64,000 nt of DNA from Suicoccus acidiformans (GCF_003546865.1 NZ_CP023434.1:496001-560000), one strand, 5' to 3'. Positions 1-10,374 are shown, counted from the first letter of the stretch. The notes: generated by a model not told the origin, from the sequence alone. A program made the numbers and translations.

Positions 1-1
1 G

Positions 2-1180
2 AACGCCAACTTAGGTCCAGCGGCTCAATCTATGGCTGAGCGATTTAGTTTAAATCTATCTGTTGTAGATTTAGGCTGGCCCGGCACATCTCCTTTTGCC
101 TGGGCTTCTGACATGGGGCTAATCGCAATACCGGTTTCGATTGTAGTTAATATTATTATGCTCTTAACAAGAACTACTAAAGTTGTGAATGTTGATATCT
201 GGAATATTTGGCACATGGCTTTTACGGGAGCGATAGTTCAGGTTGCTACTGGTAGTTTTTTGATGGGTATAGTAGGAGTTGTAATTCATTCTATACTTGC
301 TTTTAAATTTGGAGATATTTATCAATCTGTAACAGATAACTATTTTGGATTAGAAGGCGTAGCCATTCCTCATGGTACATCATCTTATATGGGAGTATTT
401 GCAAAACCAATTGATGATTTGATTGAGGCTATACCTGGCTTAAATAAAATTAATTTTAACACTGATACTTTGGAAGAAAGAATTGGGGCTTTTGGTGATC
501 CTACCGTCATAGGTGGAGTTTTAGGCTTTGTAATAGGGTTGCTAGCGGGATATAACATTGGTGATGCATTATTATTAGCCGTACAAATGGCTGCTGTAAT
601 GGTTTTAATGCCTGTAGTTGTGAAATTTATTATGCAAGGTCTTTTACCAATTTCGGAGGCTGCTAAAGTTTTCCTAGATAAAAGATTTCAAGGTGGCGAA
701 TTCCTGGTAGGGATGGACCCAGCATTACTTCTTGGTGACCCTCAAGTTATTTCTACCGGATTATTATTTATTCCAATAACCATATTAATTGCTGCGTTGG
801 TACCTGGTAATGAGGTCCTTCCTTTCGGAGATTTAGCGACTGTAAGTTTCTTTGTTGCTATGGCTGTTGCAATCCATAAAGGGAATATCTTTAGATCATT
901 AATTAGCGGTTCTATAATTATGACTATTACAGTTTGGATATCTAATCAAATGATTGGCTTACAAACAACTCTAGGTCAGCAAGTAAATTTAGTTGAAGAA
1001 GGGGTAAGGGTATCTTCGCTAGACCAAGCAGGTAGCCCAATCACATATTTAGCAGCAAATATCTTAAACGGAAACATTCCTTTTGGAGTAATTGTTATAG
1101 GCATTATTTATGTTGTTGCTTATGGCTATACTTATGTAGCTTATAAGAAAAAAAGATTATATATCCCAGATGAAGATTAA
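2..1180 (+). CDS. gatC: PTS galactitol transporter subunit IIC (5' end outside window)
   Basis: Membrane channel of a galactitol-type phosphotransferase system, which imports and phosphorylates galactitol. The reading frame is already open at base 2 and the first residues (NANLGPAAQSMAERF) continue the family's conserved stretch, so the ATG at base 32 is internal and the true start lies upstream. The protein is strongly hydrophobic with many membrane segments and ends in a basic tail. IIA and IIB are not in the window and presumably lie upstream. The next gene, a galactitol-1-phosphate dehydrogenase 29 bases on, supports the substrate assignment. Confidence 0.9.
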   Translation, partial: NANLGPAAQSMAERFSLNLSVVDLGWPGTSPFAWASDMGLIAIPVSIVVNIIMLLTRTTKVVNVDIWNIWHMAFTGAIVQVATGSFLMGIVGVVIHSILAFKFGDIYQSVTDNYFGLEGVAIPHGTSSYMGVFAKPIDDLIEAIPGLNKINFNTDTLEERIGAFGDPTVIGGVLGFVIGLLAGYNIGDALLLAVQMAAVMVLMPVVVKFIMQGLLPISEAAKVFLDKRFQGGEFLVGMDPALLLGDPQVISTGLLFIPITILIAALVPGNEVLPFGDLATVSFFVAMAVAIHKGNIFRSLISGSIIMTITVWISNQMIGLQTTLGQQVNLVEEGVRVSSLDQAGSPITYLAANILNGNIPFGVIVIGIIYVVAYGYTYVAYKKKRLYIPDED

Positions 1181-1209
1181 TCGTTTCTTTAGAAAGAAGG
1201 AAAAATAAA

Positions 1210-2256
1210 ATGAAAGCTTTGCAAGTAATCAACACTAAGGAGATGGAGTTAGTAGATATAGAAACACCTAGTCCTTGTAAAGATGAGGTGCTGATAAAGG
1301 TGGCATATTGTGGAGTTTGTGGATCAGATTTAGCAAGGTATTTTAAAGGTCAAGTTCATAAGTTTCCACAAATTTTAGGGCATGAGTTTTCCGGGATAAT
1401 AGAATCAGTTGGGGATTCAGTGAAAAGCATTGAGGTCGGTGATCGAGTTGCAGTTGCGCCTTTAAAACCTTGTGGGAAATGCCACATGTGTGAGACAGGC
1501 GAACCAGCTATGTGTACCAATTATAGTTTTATAGGTTCACGTGAACCTGGTGCGATGGCAGAATATGTTGTAGCTCCAGAAAGGAATGTGATGGTTATTC
1601 CTGATGAGCTTTCATTGAAAGAAGCTGCTTTAGTAGAACCGTTAACTGTTGCTATTCATGGAGTTGATAGACTTAAAGTAGAATCTGGGGATGTTGCTCT
1701 AGTGTTAGGATCAGGAACGATTGGCTTACTTACAATCGGTGTATTACGAGCAAAAGGCGTAAAAAAAATCATTGCAACAGATTTAAGTGAAGAAAAATTA
1801 AAATATGCAAAAAATATGGGTGCAGATGTTGCGATAGACACTACAGAAGTTACTTTAGATGATTATTTTAAAGATCAACAATTGCCGGATCTTGTATATG
1901 AGACAGCGGGATCACCGTATACTCACGTAGAAGCGTTTAAATTTGTGCGAAAAAAAGGACAAGTCTGTTATATCGGTACAAGTACAAGTGAAATTACTTT
2001 TAACCATAAAGAGTTTGAGTTAATTAATCGCGGCGAGTTAACAGTTACAGGCTCTTGGATGTCTTACTCAGCGCCTTTTCCAGGAAAAGAATGGGGTGCT
2101 GCACTAAATTATTTAGCTAATAAAGAAATTATGGTAAAGGATCTTATAACAGGCGTACATAGTTTAGAAGACAAGTCATTACCATTTAATCGTTTAATCG
2201 ATAAGGATATTGTAGCTGTTGACGAAATATACGAGATTTCAAAGGAGGAAGAATAG
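1210..2256 (+). CDS. gatD: Galactitol-1-phosphate 5-dehydrogenase
   Basis: Zinc-dependent medium-chain dehydrogenase of 348 residues, expected to oxidise galactitol 1-phosphate to tagatose 6-phosphate with NAD. The catalytic zinc ligands C37, H58 and E59 and the structural zinc cysteines C88, C91, C94 and C102 are visible, as is the dinucleotide loop GSGTIG at residues 167-172. It starts at an ATG after an AGAAGG ribosome site. It sits between the galactitol IIC gene and the tagatose-bisphosphate aldolase gene, whose ribosome site lies in its last codons. Other polyol dehydrogenases have the same fold, so the substrate rests mainly on context. Confidence 0.88.
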   Translation: MKALQVINTKEMELVDIETPSPCKDEVLIKVAYCGVCGSDLARYFKGQVHKFPQILGHEFSGIIESVGDSVKSIEVGDRVAVAPLKPCGKCHMCETGEPAMCTNYSFIGSREPGAMAEYVVAPERNVMVIPDELSLKEAALVEPLTVAIHGVDRLKVESGDVALVLGSGTIGLLTIGVLRAKGVKKIIATDLSEEKLKYAKNMGADVAIDTTEVTLDDYFKDQQLPDLVYETAGSPYTHVEAFKFVRKKGQVCYIGTSTSEITFNHKEFELINRGELTVTGSWMSYSAPFPGKEWGAALNYLANKEIMVKDLITGVHSLEDKSLPFNRLIDKDIVAVDEIYEISKEEE

Positions 2257-2258
2257 AA

Positions 2259-3242
2259 ATGTTAAAAGTTTCTCAAGATAAGTATGCCAAACTAGAAAAT
2301 CTTTCTGATGAAAATGGAATTATATCCGCATTGGCTATAGATCAAAGAGGGTCTTTGAAAAAAATGATTCATTCTGAAAAAGATAGTATCTTGGAAGAAT
2401 TTAAAGTATTAATTTCTGAAAATCTCACAACTTATGCATCCTCAATTTTACTAGACCCAGAATACGGTCTGCCTGCTTCAAAAGCTAGAGATAAAAATAG
2501 TGGGTTAATTTTAGCGTACGAGAAAACTGGATATGATGCTTCTTCAGAGGAACGGTTCCCAGATCTTCTAGATAATTGGTCAGTATTGAGAATAAAAGAA
2601 AAGGGAGCAGATGCGGTAAAAATATTGTTGTATTATGATATTGATGCTGATCCAGAAATAAATGATGTTAAACACGTTTTTATTGAAAGAGTTGGGTCAG
2701 AATGTGAAGCGGAAGAAATTCCTTTTTTCCTAGAAATATTAACATATGATGCTAATAATGAAGATAATAAAGGGAAAGAATACGCTAAAGTAAAACCTCA
2801 TAAAGTGAATGAAGCAATGAAATTATTTTCTCAAGATAGGTTTAAAGTAGATGTTTTAAAAGTTGAAGTTCCTGTAAATATGAACTATGTCGAAGGTTTT
2901 TGTAATAATGATTACATCTATACACAAGAAGAGGCGTTAGAGTATTTTAAATCACAGTCTCAGGCGACTCATTTACCGTTTATCTTCTTAAGCGCTGGAG
3001 TTTCTGCTGAGCTGTTTCAAGATACCATTGAGTTTGCTGGCAAGGCAGGTTCTACCTTTAATGGAGTCTTATGTGGTAGAGCTACTTGGAAAGAAGCCAC
3101 AGATATATTCGCGGATGATTTTGACAATCATAGAAAAACTAAAGAATGGTTGAATGAAACTGGGAAAGAAAATATTGAAAAGTTAAACAAAGTCGTTAAT
3201 GAAAATGCGACATCTTGGAAGGAAAAAGTAATCATGAAATAA
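2259..3242 (+). CDS. lacD: Tagatose 1,6-diphosphate aldolase
   Basis: Class I aldolase of the LacD type (327 residues, the usual length), which splits tagatose 1,6-bisphosphate into dihydroxyacetone phosphate and glyceraldehyde 3-phosphate. The N-terminal motif [13 protein letters not shown] and the segment [12 protein letters not shown], whose lysine is the likely Schiff-base residue, are characteristic. The ATG lies two bases after the gatD stop, with GGAGGAAG as ribosome site inside gatD, so the two are probably translationally coupled. With gatD and lacC it completes a galactitol-to-triose route. Confidence 0.9.
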   Translation: MLKVSQDKYAKLENLSDENGIISALAIDQRGSLKKMIHSEKDSILEEFKVLISENLTTYASSILLDPEYGLPASKARDKNSGLILAYEKTGYDASSEERFPDLLDNWSVLRIKEKGADAVKILLYYDIDADPEINDVKHVFIERVGSECEAEEIPFFLEILTYDANNEDNKGKEYAKVKPHKVNEAMKLFSQDRFKVDVLKVEVPVNMNYVEGFCNNDYIYTQEEALEYFKSQSQATHLPFIFLSAGVSAELFQDTIEFAGKAGSTFNGVLCGRATWKEATDIFADDFDNHRKTKEWLNETGKENIEKLNKVVNENATSWKEKVIMK

Positions 3243-3343
3243 TAACTCATGATCACTGCCTACAAGGGACGAGTGAATTTAGTATTTAAAGTTACATTGA
3301 TAATCTTCTAGCGTTGAATATTTAGGCTTTAAAGGAGGATGAA

Positions 3344-4282
3344 ATGATACATTTAATTTGTCCTAATCCTGCACTAGACAGAACATTACTATTAACCGAT
3401 GCATTAATGGAAGGGATTCCCAATCGACCATATAAGGTAAAAGAATTTCCTGGTGGGAAAAGCTTTAATGTTGCTTATGCATTGAATCATGGAGTTCAAC
3501 ACGAAAAAGTGCTTGTTCATACTATTTTGGGTGGACCTACTGGACAATATGTTTTAAGCTTAGCAGAGGATAAAGGAATTGATGTAAAGTTTATAGAAGT
3601 GGAGAAGAACACTAGAGAATGCAATATTATAGTAGAAATGAAGAGTGGAAATATCTATCCTATTTATGAACAAGGTTTTGTTTTGACACAAAACTTATTA
3701 AAGAATCTTACTGAAAGTATAATTGAATCTATATCACCCAAAGATATTATAGTTTTTTCTGGTAGTCTTATGCAGGGTATGCCAGATGATTATATTGTGC
3801 AAATATCATCAGAAGTAAAAGATTTAGATGTTCAAGTATTGGTAGATACGAGCGGTCATGCATTAAAGGAAGTTTATAAAAAAAGTAGACCGACCTTATT
3901 AAAAATTAATGATGAAGAGTTTAATGAATTAATAGAGGGTAATCTATCGGAACCAGAAGAATTTATTGACTTCTTCAAAAATCATTTGTCATCAAATATA
4001 GAGAATATTGTTGTGACTTTGGGAAGTAAGGGAGCTGTCGCCAAGATTGATAAGAGGTATTTATACCTTAAAGTGCCTGAAATAAAAGCGAAGAATCCTG
4101 TAGCTTCAGGAGATTTCTTTCTTGGGGGGCTAGTGAGTGGAGTTTCGAAACAAATTGATTTAGTAGAAGCACTTAAGTTATCTATCGCATACTCTATTTC
4201 AAATTGCTTGTATTGGTTTCCAAATATAGAGGAAGAAGATGTACAAGAGTACAAAAAGCAAATTGAATTAAAGGAGTTTTGA
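3344..4282 (+). CDS. lacC: Tagatose-6-phosphate kinase (PfkB family)
   Basis: PfkB-family sugar-phosphate kinase of 312 residues. The N-terminal CPNPALDRTLL and the C-terminal ASGDFF motif, with catalytic base D257, are typical of LacC and FruK. It starts at an ATG after AAAGGAGG. The product of GatD is its expected substrate, so tagatose-6-phosphate kinase is preferred over 1-phosphofructokinase, although sequence alone cannot separate them. The roughly 100-base gap after lacD shows no clear terminator, so it is probably in the same transcript. Kinase after aldolase reverses the usual lacC-lacD order. Confidence 0.85.
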   Translation: MIHLICPNPALDRTLLLTDALMEGIPNRPYKVKEFPGGKSFNVAYALNHGVQHEKVLVHTILGGPTGQYVLSLAEDKGIDVKFIEVEKNTRECNIIVEMKSGNIYPIYEQGFVLTQNLLKNLTESIIESISPKDIIVFSGSLMQGMPDDYIVQISSEVKDLDVQVLVDTSGHALKEVYKKSRPTLLKINDEEFNELIEGNLSEPEEFIDFFKNHLSSNIENIVVTLGSKGAVAKIDKRYLYLKVPEIKAKNPVASGDFFLGGLVSGVSKQIDLVEALKLSIAYSISNCLYWFPNIEEEDVQEYKKQIELKEF

Positions 4283-4284
4283 AT

Positions 4285-5073
4285 ATGAGTGAAAAACATC
4301 TATATAAATCCATTGTATTTTTAGATTTGGATGGAACTCTTTTGAATAGTAATCATGAAGTTACCACGAACACAAAAGCAGCACTTGAAAGTGCTCGAAG
4401 AAATAATCATTTACTAGTTATTGCATCTGGAAGACCTTACTCTCAAATATCTAGTCTTCTTTCTGATTTGGAATTTAGCTCCTATATACTCACAAATGGG
4501 CAGTATATTTTTTATGAGAATAAAGAAATTTATAATAACTACATGGATTCAAATATGATTATAGAGTTAATAGAATATTGCAACGATGAAAATATTGAGG
4601 TTGGGTTCTATAATGAAACAAAGCATGCTATTAGGAAATCTACACCTCTTGTTGAAAAGACACTTGAACATTTCTTTATAAATAAACCGTTAGAAGATTA
4701 TGATTTTCATCATAAAAATAATGTAAATATGATGCTTTTATTTACCGAAAATACAAATCATGACCTTATATTAAAGGAGAGATTTCCTAGCTTTAATTTC
4801 TTTAGGACATCTCCATATTCTATTGATGTGATTAGCAAAGGGAATTCCAAAGCAACAGCAATTAAAACAATGATATCAAAATTAGAATTAGAAGGGTTAC
4901 CCACATACTCCTTCGGAGATAGTATGAATGATATCGAAATGTTAGAAATAACGGACTATTCTACGGCCATGAAAAATGGTGTGGATGAAACAAAGGCAGT
5001 TGCAGATTATATTACTGACTCGAATGATAAAGATGGAATAGTTAGCGGTTTTATACATTGGGGATTGATTTAA
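4285..5073 (+). CDS. Cof-type HAD-superfamily hydrolase
   Basis: Predicted cytoplasmic sugar-phosphate phosphatase of 262 residues. HAD motif I is LDLDGTLL (D14 and D16) and motif IV is FGDSMNDIEML near the C-terminus; the cap is the Cof (IIB) type. The ATG at 4285 is chosen over the in-frame TTG at 4279 because AAGGAG at 4271-4276 is correctly spaced for it. It begins two bases after the lacC stop, so it belongs to the galactitol operon, where it may remove toxic sugar phosphates. Its exact substrate cannot be read from the sequence. Confidence 0.82.
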   Translation: MSEKHLYKSIVFLDLDGTLLNSNHEVTTNTKAALESARRNNHLLVIASGRPYSQISSLLSDLEFSSYILTNGQYIFYENKEIYNNYMDSNMIIELIEYCNDENIEVGFYNETKHAIRKSTPLVEKTLEHFFINKPLEDYDFHHKNNVNMMLLFTENTNHDLILKERFPSFNFFRTSPYSIDVISKGNSKATAIKTMISKLELEGLPTYSFGDSMNDIEMLEITDYSTAMKNGVDETKAVADYITDSNDKDGIVSGFIHWGLI

Positions 5074-5149
5074 ATATAATTTAAAAGTAGTCTGTATGTA
5101 TACGATTTTGCTAATTCCTTAGATTTAACTAATTTTAGTAGTGTTGTAT

Positions 5150-6420
5150 GATAAAGTCCATAAAATTGTGTAAAAGATAAAAGGCCATGTAACAGCCCTT
5201 TTACGGTACAAGTTTTTAACCACAAAAACATACCCAGGAGGACGTTACATGACCCAAGTACACTTTACACTGAACAACGAAGAGGTTCAAAGTATTATTG
5301 AACATTCGGTAAAAGATGAAGTTTCTAAAAATATTTTGACCACTGTTTTCAACCAATTGATGGAAAATCAACGAACAGAATATATTCAAGCCGATGACTA
5401 TGAACGTTCAGAAAGTCGTCAGAGTCAAAGAAATGGCTATTATGAGCTAGACTTTACGACTCGTGTGGGCACACTCGAATTAAAAGTGCCTAGAACACGT
5501 GATGGTGAATTTTCACCGACGGTGTTTGAGCGTTATCAGCGAAATGAAAAGGCACTGCTCGCTTCAATGCTTGAGATGTATGTTTCAGGCGTTTCGACAC
5601 GTAAAGTTTCAAAGATTGTTGAAGAGCTATGTGGAAAATCGGTATCGAAATCTTTTGTTTCTAGCCTGACTGAGCAGTTAGACCCGATGGTCAACGAATG
5701 ACAGAACCGTTCACTCTCAGGTACGAGTTATCCTTATCTGATGACTGATGTTCTCTACATAAAAGTCCGTGAGGACCATCGAGTACTTTCTAAAAGCTGC
5801 CATATTGCGATCGGGACAACAGAAGGTGGTGATCGTGAAATCACTTTCTTCATGATCCAAAATGAAGAAAGTGATGACACATGGTCCCTCTTCTTTGAAT
5901 ACTTAAAAGAACGCGGTCAACAGGGGACAGAACTCATCATTTCTGATGCCCATAAAGGCCTAGTGTCTGCAATTCGTAAGTCATTTACCAACGCAAGTTG
6001 CAGAGATGCCAGGTCCACTTTTTAAGAAACACCTTCAGTTCCATTCCAAAAAAGAATTCAAAACCGTTTAGAGAAGCAGTAAAAGCGATCTTTAAGTTTA
6101 CGGATATTGAACTCGCTCGAACAGCTAAGAATGCCTTAGTCGGTGAATATATCGACCAGTCTAAATATACAAAAGCTTGCGAACCATTAGATAATGGCTT
6201 CGAAGATGCCTTTCAATACACGATTATCGGAAATGGTCACAATCGGCTAAAAAGCACCAACCTTCTTGAACGACTGAACCAGGAAGTCCGCAGAAGAGAA
6301 AAGATTATTCGGATTTTTCCCAATCGAACGTCTGCCAATCGATTAATTGGAGCTGTCCTTATGGACCTTCATGACGAATGGCTCAGTTTTACAAGAAAAT
6401 ATATTAAGTTTGATCAATAA
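5150..6420 (+). mobile_element. IS256-family insertion sequence, decayed and lacking its right end
   Basis: The left terminus (GATAAAGTCCATAAAATTGT) is followed by a dead IS256-type transposase gene. The same terminus recurs alone at 24101-24143, which fixes the left boundary near 5150. No matching inverted repeat is seen after the transposase stop at 6420, so the right end seems lost. It lies 76 bases after the last gene of the galactitol operon. Confidence 0.75.
5249..6420 (+). pseudogene. IS256-family (mutator-type) transposase, two inactivating mutations
   Basis: Three pieces form one IS256 transposase of about 390 residues. The first runs 5249-5701 and ends at an in-frame TGA (5699-5701) where the family has tryptophan (NEWQNRSL); the frame simply continues to the second piece from 5741. 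The second breaks at about 5999, where one G of another tryptophan codon (the W of SWQRCQVHF) is missing, moving the rest into the frame read to 6420. C-terminal motifs such as RLKSTNLLERLNQEVRRRE are well preserved, so decay looks recent. The gene starts at an ATG after CCAGGAGG. Confidence 0.85.
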
Positions 6421-6456
6421 GAGACCGGTAAAACATTGTATAGTATTTTACTGAAC

Positions 6457-6503
6457 AAAATAGGGATGGTTGATGATGTAGATGCACCCATCCCTATTTT
6501 TTT
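6457..6503 (+). terminator. Strong hairpin with U-tract after IS256 remnant
   Basis: The 13-base arm AAAATAGGGATGG pairs perfectly with CCATCCCTATTTT across an 18-base loop and is followed by further T residues. The A-rich 5' arm means it could work in both directions. The surrounding 6421-6693 stretch holds no recognisable gene. Confidence 0.7.
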
Positions 6504-6724
6504 GTTATTTCATGCTTGCAATGGTTATCCGTTTGTTCGAGCCAAGCTAATGAACTTTCGTTCCAACTATCAATATTGTCATGCACACGACTATCTGCAA
6601 AGTTGTATTAAACGTACTACACCACACTTTCAATTTTCCCTTTGGGCTCTGGGTTGGATATTTCGCGCGATCAGATCAATCGATAGCCAATTCAGACCAC
6701 CCCAATTCACGGCTTCAGCCCCCC

Positions 6725-6776
6725 TGGTCTTAAGTGCGAATTCGCTCTTGAGACCATACAATTCGCCTTTGAGATC
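6725..6776. repeat. IS21 left-end palindrome and subterminal repeat
   Basis: A near-perfect 32-base palindrome at 6725-6756 is centred on CGAATTCG, and a second AATTCGC...GAGATC copy follows at 6760-6776. Inverted relatives occur at 9190-9255. Such repeats are known transposase-binding sites at IS21-family ends. Confidence 0.6.
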
Positions 6777-6838
6777 AGGGTCTTGTATATTTGAAGTGAA
6801 AGTTATCATTTTCAAATTTTTTACAAGGAGGCGTTGAT

Positions 6839-8401
6839 ATGGTAAGAAAAAATACCTGTCAAAATGATTATGGAATATCGCGATTGGGGTCTGTCACGTA
6901 ATCAAATTGCTAAGATGTTAGGGACGAGTCGTAATTCTGTTAGAGAGGTCTTTAATCGAGCGGTAGAGCTTAAAATAAGTTTCGAGGATATTCAGGAAAC
7001 TAGTGAGAATAAAGTTTATCAACTTTTCTTTCCTAATCGGCATCAATCAGAAATATTCTACAACCAACCTAACTATGAGAAAGTCCATGAAGAACTCAAA
7101 AGAGTCGGAGGTGACTCTGAAGCTTTTATGGCAGGAATATGTTGACTAATGTAAGGAAACTGAGCAACCTGCTGTCGGTTATACAAAGTTTTGTGAGGAC
7201 TATCAAAGGCATATCGATCGATATAAATTAACCAACCATCTTCACCATAAACCCGGAGTCACTGCACAAGTGGATTGGTCTGGGTCTACGATGAAATTAC
7301 ACAGCGTCAATGACGGAAAGGTCATTGATGTTTATTTATTTGTTGGCCTTCTAGCTTATAGTCAGTATACCTACGTTGAGCCTACTCTCGACATGAAAAG
7401 TGAGTCTTGGCTTCAATGCCATGTGAACATGTTCGAATACTTCTCAGGATCGCCCATAAGAGTGGTTTGCGACAATTTGAAGGACAGGGGTTATCAAACA
7501 CCCTAAGGCAGGAGATATTGTCCTAAATCAAGCTTATGAGGACCTCGCTAACCATTATGTGCTAGCGATTATGCCGACCCAAATTAGAAAGCCTAAACAA
7601 AAAATTGCGGTGGAAGGCGCTGTGGGTAATATAGCGACTCATCTGATTGCAGAACTGCGCCATCAAACCTTTACTGACTTTGAAACGCTAAAACAGGCAG
7701 TCTTTAACAAATTGGAAGCTTATAATCACCAACCTTTTCAGAAGCGAGAAGGAAGTAGATACTTAGTCTTTCAATCTACTGAACAAGAAAAATTACGTCC
7801 ACTACCTTCTACACCTTTTGAAATTGCTGAGTGGGTTTATCGTCGAAAAGTTCAATTAGATGCTCACATCAACTTTCAGTCCAATACCTATTCAGTCCCC
7901 TACCAATACATTAGAAAATATGTCGATCTCAAGGTGACTAAGAGTCATCTTGAAATTTATTACCATCAGGAACGCATTGCGACACACAAAAGGTTCCCTG
8001 CTTATCAAAAATATCAACGAAGGACACTTCCTGAACATTTACCCGATTTCTTTAATCAACCAGAATGGCCGGATGAAAGACGCTTACAGCGGGCGGAAGA
8101 AATTGGTCCTTATGTCTTAAAGGTCATCTAAAGGCTCTTTGAAGGCTTGCAGCCCGTAGATAAAGGATTCCAACCTGCTCTCTCCATTCTTAAATTGACA
8201 AAAGAATACTCGAAAGAAGAGCTTAATGAAGCGTGTCGAATAGGTCTTGAACATCTTCACTCTCCTCGATATCGACAAATCAAAGCTATCCTAACCAACC
8301 CTGTCTACCAAGACCAACTCAATCAAAAACCTCTGAAGCAAGAAGAAAATCAGGGGTATATTAGAGGAGCGGAGTATTACGGAGGTGGGGAAAATGATTG
8401 A
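6839..8401 (+). pseudogene. istA: IS21-family transposase IstA, multiply broken
   Basis: Pieces of one IstA protein can be joined across five lesions: an extra A in the A-tract near 6848, an extra G near 7108, a TAA at 7147-7149, an extra G near 7483, and a TAA at 8129-8131 where the frame otherwise continues. The N-terminal helix-turn-helix region (LSRNQIAKMLGTSRNSV), the DDE-domain start (AQVDWSG) and the C-terminal region before istB are recognisable. The last codons overlap the istB start by eight bases, the normal IS21 arrangement. Confidence 0.85.
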
Positions 8402-9137
8402 AAAGAAAACAATTCGAAAATTGAGACAATTAGATTTAAATGAATTTGCGCTAGCTCTAGAAAGACAAGAGTCGTTACCAGGAATTCAACGTCAAGCTTT
8501 TGACCAGAGACTACAAGAAGCCATCGATTATCTTTATCAAGAGAAATATAATAAGCAAGTCAAGGGACTTATCAAACGAGCCAAATTTAGGATTCCTAGT
8601 GCCAATATTAATTCCGTTCACTACACTGGGAGAGACCTGGATGAATTACTATTCAATGAATTATCAATTTGCAACTTTATCCAACACAAGACCAATGTTG
8701 TCTTCCAAGGATTTACAGGATCAGGTAAAACTTATTTGGCTTGTGCTTTAGGGATTGAAGCCTGTAAGCAAGGATTTAGGACCTTCTATGTTAGATTGCC
8801 AGATTTATTCATTCAAAAAGATGAGGCAAGGCTTAAGAACAATGGCCTCAAGAACTTAATGATCAGATACTCAAACTATGACTTGTTGATTATTGATGAA
8901 TGGTTATTAGATGATATTCTTGAAGACGATTTGAAATTTCTTTTTGAAATCATGAAACGTCGCCACGACGAACATTCTACCATCTTTTGTACACAGTTTC
9001 GAAAGGGGGATTGGCACCAAAGATTGGGAGGTGGTGTCCATGCAGATGCGATAATGGATCGAATTGTTCATAATGCCATCTGGTTCAATACAGGCAACAC
9101 AAATATGCGCGAAAAGTTCAACCAGCCCATCATTTAA
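8394..9137 (+). CDS. istB: IS21-family helper ATPase IstB
   Basis: AAA-type ATPase of 247 residues that assists IstA in target selection. The Walker A loop GFTGSGKTYLACA and the Walker B segment YDLLIIDEW are intact. The ATG at 8394 is chosen because GGAGG at 8381-8385 is well placed; the in-frame GTG at 8385 lies within that site. The gene is fully open although its partner istA is dead, so it is likely non-functional for transposition alone but could act on related IS21 copies. Confidence 0.9.
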   Translation: MIEKKTIRKLRQLDLNEFALALERQESLPGIQRQAFDQRLQEAIDYLYQEKYNKQVKGLIKRAKFRIPSANINSVHYTGRDLDELLFNELSICNFIQHKTNVVFQGFTGSGKTYLACALGIEACKQGFRTFYVRLPDLFIQKDEARLKNNGLKNLMIRYSNYDLLIIDEWLLDDILEDDLKFLFEIMKRRHDEHSTIFCTQFRKGDWHQRLGGGVHADAIMDRIVHNAIWFNTGNTNMREKFNQPII

Positions 9138-9263
9138 TTGATTGTTAATATTATGCAACCACTCACTAATTTTGGTGGGTAGTTGTTCTACCTGGTCTCA
9201 AGTGCGAATTACCAGGTCTCAATTGGCTATCAATTGACCTCTTAGGGCGAATTTGGTGGTCTA

Positions 9264-9521
9264 TTGGCGCGTAATATACAGTATGCGATTAAATTCCGGA
9301 CAGTCGCTCATTACTGGTCAAAAATGAAAGAGAAAGCTAAAGAGGCTTTTATCAAGCAAAATTATGCATTGGGTGCACGGGTGAAGTTCGATTTTGGAGA
9401 GGTCAAATTAGAAATTGAGGGCGTGGTTAAAACCTATTATCTCGCTGTGTGGGCTAGCCCTGCTTCAGATTATTACTGGGCTTACCTCTATACCAACCAG
9501 AAAAAAGCTGTCTTTCAGGCT
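9264..9521 (+). pseudogene. Fragment of a second IS21-family IstA transposase
   Basis: An 86-codon open stretch matches the middle of an IS21 transposase (YALGARVKFDFGEVKLEI, then YYLAVWASPASDYYWAYL). Its N-terminal part is cut by the right end of the preceding IS21 element and its C-terminal part by the IS3 end at 9522. Its sequence type differs from the istA at 6839, so it comes from another element. Confidence 0.75.
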
Positions 9522-9570
9522 TGAACTGCCCCCTGTCAAGTAGACAGGCAAATAAACAAATTATTTTGTG

Positions 9571-9599
9571 CCATGCGTGAGTGTTCTCGCATGGTTTTT
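9571..9599. terminator. Hairpin downstream of IS3 orfB
   Basis: CCATGCG (9571-9577) pairs with CGCATGG (9588-9594), followed on the plus strand by TTTTT. It lies just past the orfB stop inside the IS end and may block readthrough into the element. Confidence 0.5.
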
Positions 9600-9600
9600 C

Positions 9601-10374
9601 TTATACTGGAATTTTGAGCCCCATAGCTAAAGTCACTCGCTCATTATTGTAGAAATCAATATAGCGTGCAATATCTGCTTCGAGTGCTTCAAAACTGTCA
9701 TAAGTATTCAGTCGGTACATCTCAACCTTTATAATGCCCCAGAAGTTCTCCATCGGCCCATTATCTATACACTTTCCAACGCTTGACATACTTTGGATTA
9801 ATCCATGCTCATCCACAAATTTTTTAAAGAAGTAAGAAGTATATTGGAACCCTCGATCACTATGAAACAGGGTTTCGCCAGAAATGATTTCATCCTCAAT
9901 TTGGACAACTGTATCTTCGACCAACTGATTATTGTTACGCTTCGATAGCTTGTGGGCAATGATTTTGTTGTCCCCATAATCTAAGATGGCGCTCAAATAA
10001 GCCTTGCAATTTTCCCCATATTTAAATTCGGGAATATCTGTCAAAAGCACTTGTCTAGGTTCATAATCCTTGTCAAATTGGCGATCTAGCGCATTGTCGG
10101 CCACATGTTGGGGCTTGCTTGGTTTATACTGGTATCCTTTGCGTCGGATGACCGCTTGCAGTCCCATGAGTTTCATTAAGCGATAAACACACTTATGATT
10201 GACCTTAGCGTCTTTATAATAATTAAGATAGATAATTATCCGACGATAACCATAAATCCCATTATAGTTGTCATAGACTTCTTGGATTTGTTCCATTAGC
10301 CATTCTAGGCGCAACTGGGAGGGCGATGGTTCGCGTTTTAACCATTTATAGCACGGTGAACGGCTAACTCTCAA
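9601..10374 (-). CDS. IS3-family transposase OrfB (DDE integrase)
   Basis: Catalytic rve domain. The HTH_21-like N-terminus, the first Asp (TDIPEFKYG), FHSDRGFQYTS with the second Asp, and ENFWGIIKVEMY with the Glu are all present. The frame is open upstream to about 10491, and the true product should be an OrfA-OrfB fusion made by frameshifting. The frame offset to orfA is +1 rather than the usual -1, so a one-base indel near the A7 tract at 10487-10493, or an unusual shift, has to be invoked. Activity is therefore uncertain. Confidence 0.82.
   Translation of the reverse strand: MRVSRSPCYKWLKREPSPSQLRLEWLMEQIQEVYDNYNGIYGYRRIIIYLNYYKDAKVNHKCVYRLMKLMGLQAVIRRKGYQYKPSKPQHVADNALDRQFDKDYEPRQVLLTDIPEFKYGENCKAYLSAILDYGDNKIIAHKLSKRNNNQLVEDTVVQIEDEIISGETLFHSDRGFQYTSYFFKKFVDEHGLIQSMSSVGKCIDNGPMENFWGIIKVEMYRLNTYDSFEALEADIARYIDFYNNERVTLAMGLKIPV

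Larger units (their letters stand above)
6694..9262 (+). mobile_element. IS21-family insertion sequence (dead istA, intact istB)
   Basis: Contains an istA-type gene broken many times and an open istB, in the usual overlapping order. Both ends carry copies of a subterminal motif close to AATTCGCNCTTGAGACC (6739 and 6760 on the left, inverted copies around 9190-9255 on the right), as expected for IS21 ends. The ends near 6694 and 9262 are approximate, placed by matching AGACCACC...AATTC with its inverted copy. Confidence 0.75.

Noticed and set aside
5699..5701. Possible reading of TGA as tryptophan in the IS256 transposase
   Set aside because: A real one-base frameshift breaks the same gene further on, and elsewhere TGA ends intact genes (lacC, PTS IIA), so this is ordinary decay.
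6436..6837. Open frame of 133 codons between the IS256 and IS21 elements
   Set aside because: It runs through a terminator hairpin and IS21 end repeats, has no ribosome site and no recognisable motifs.
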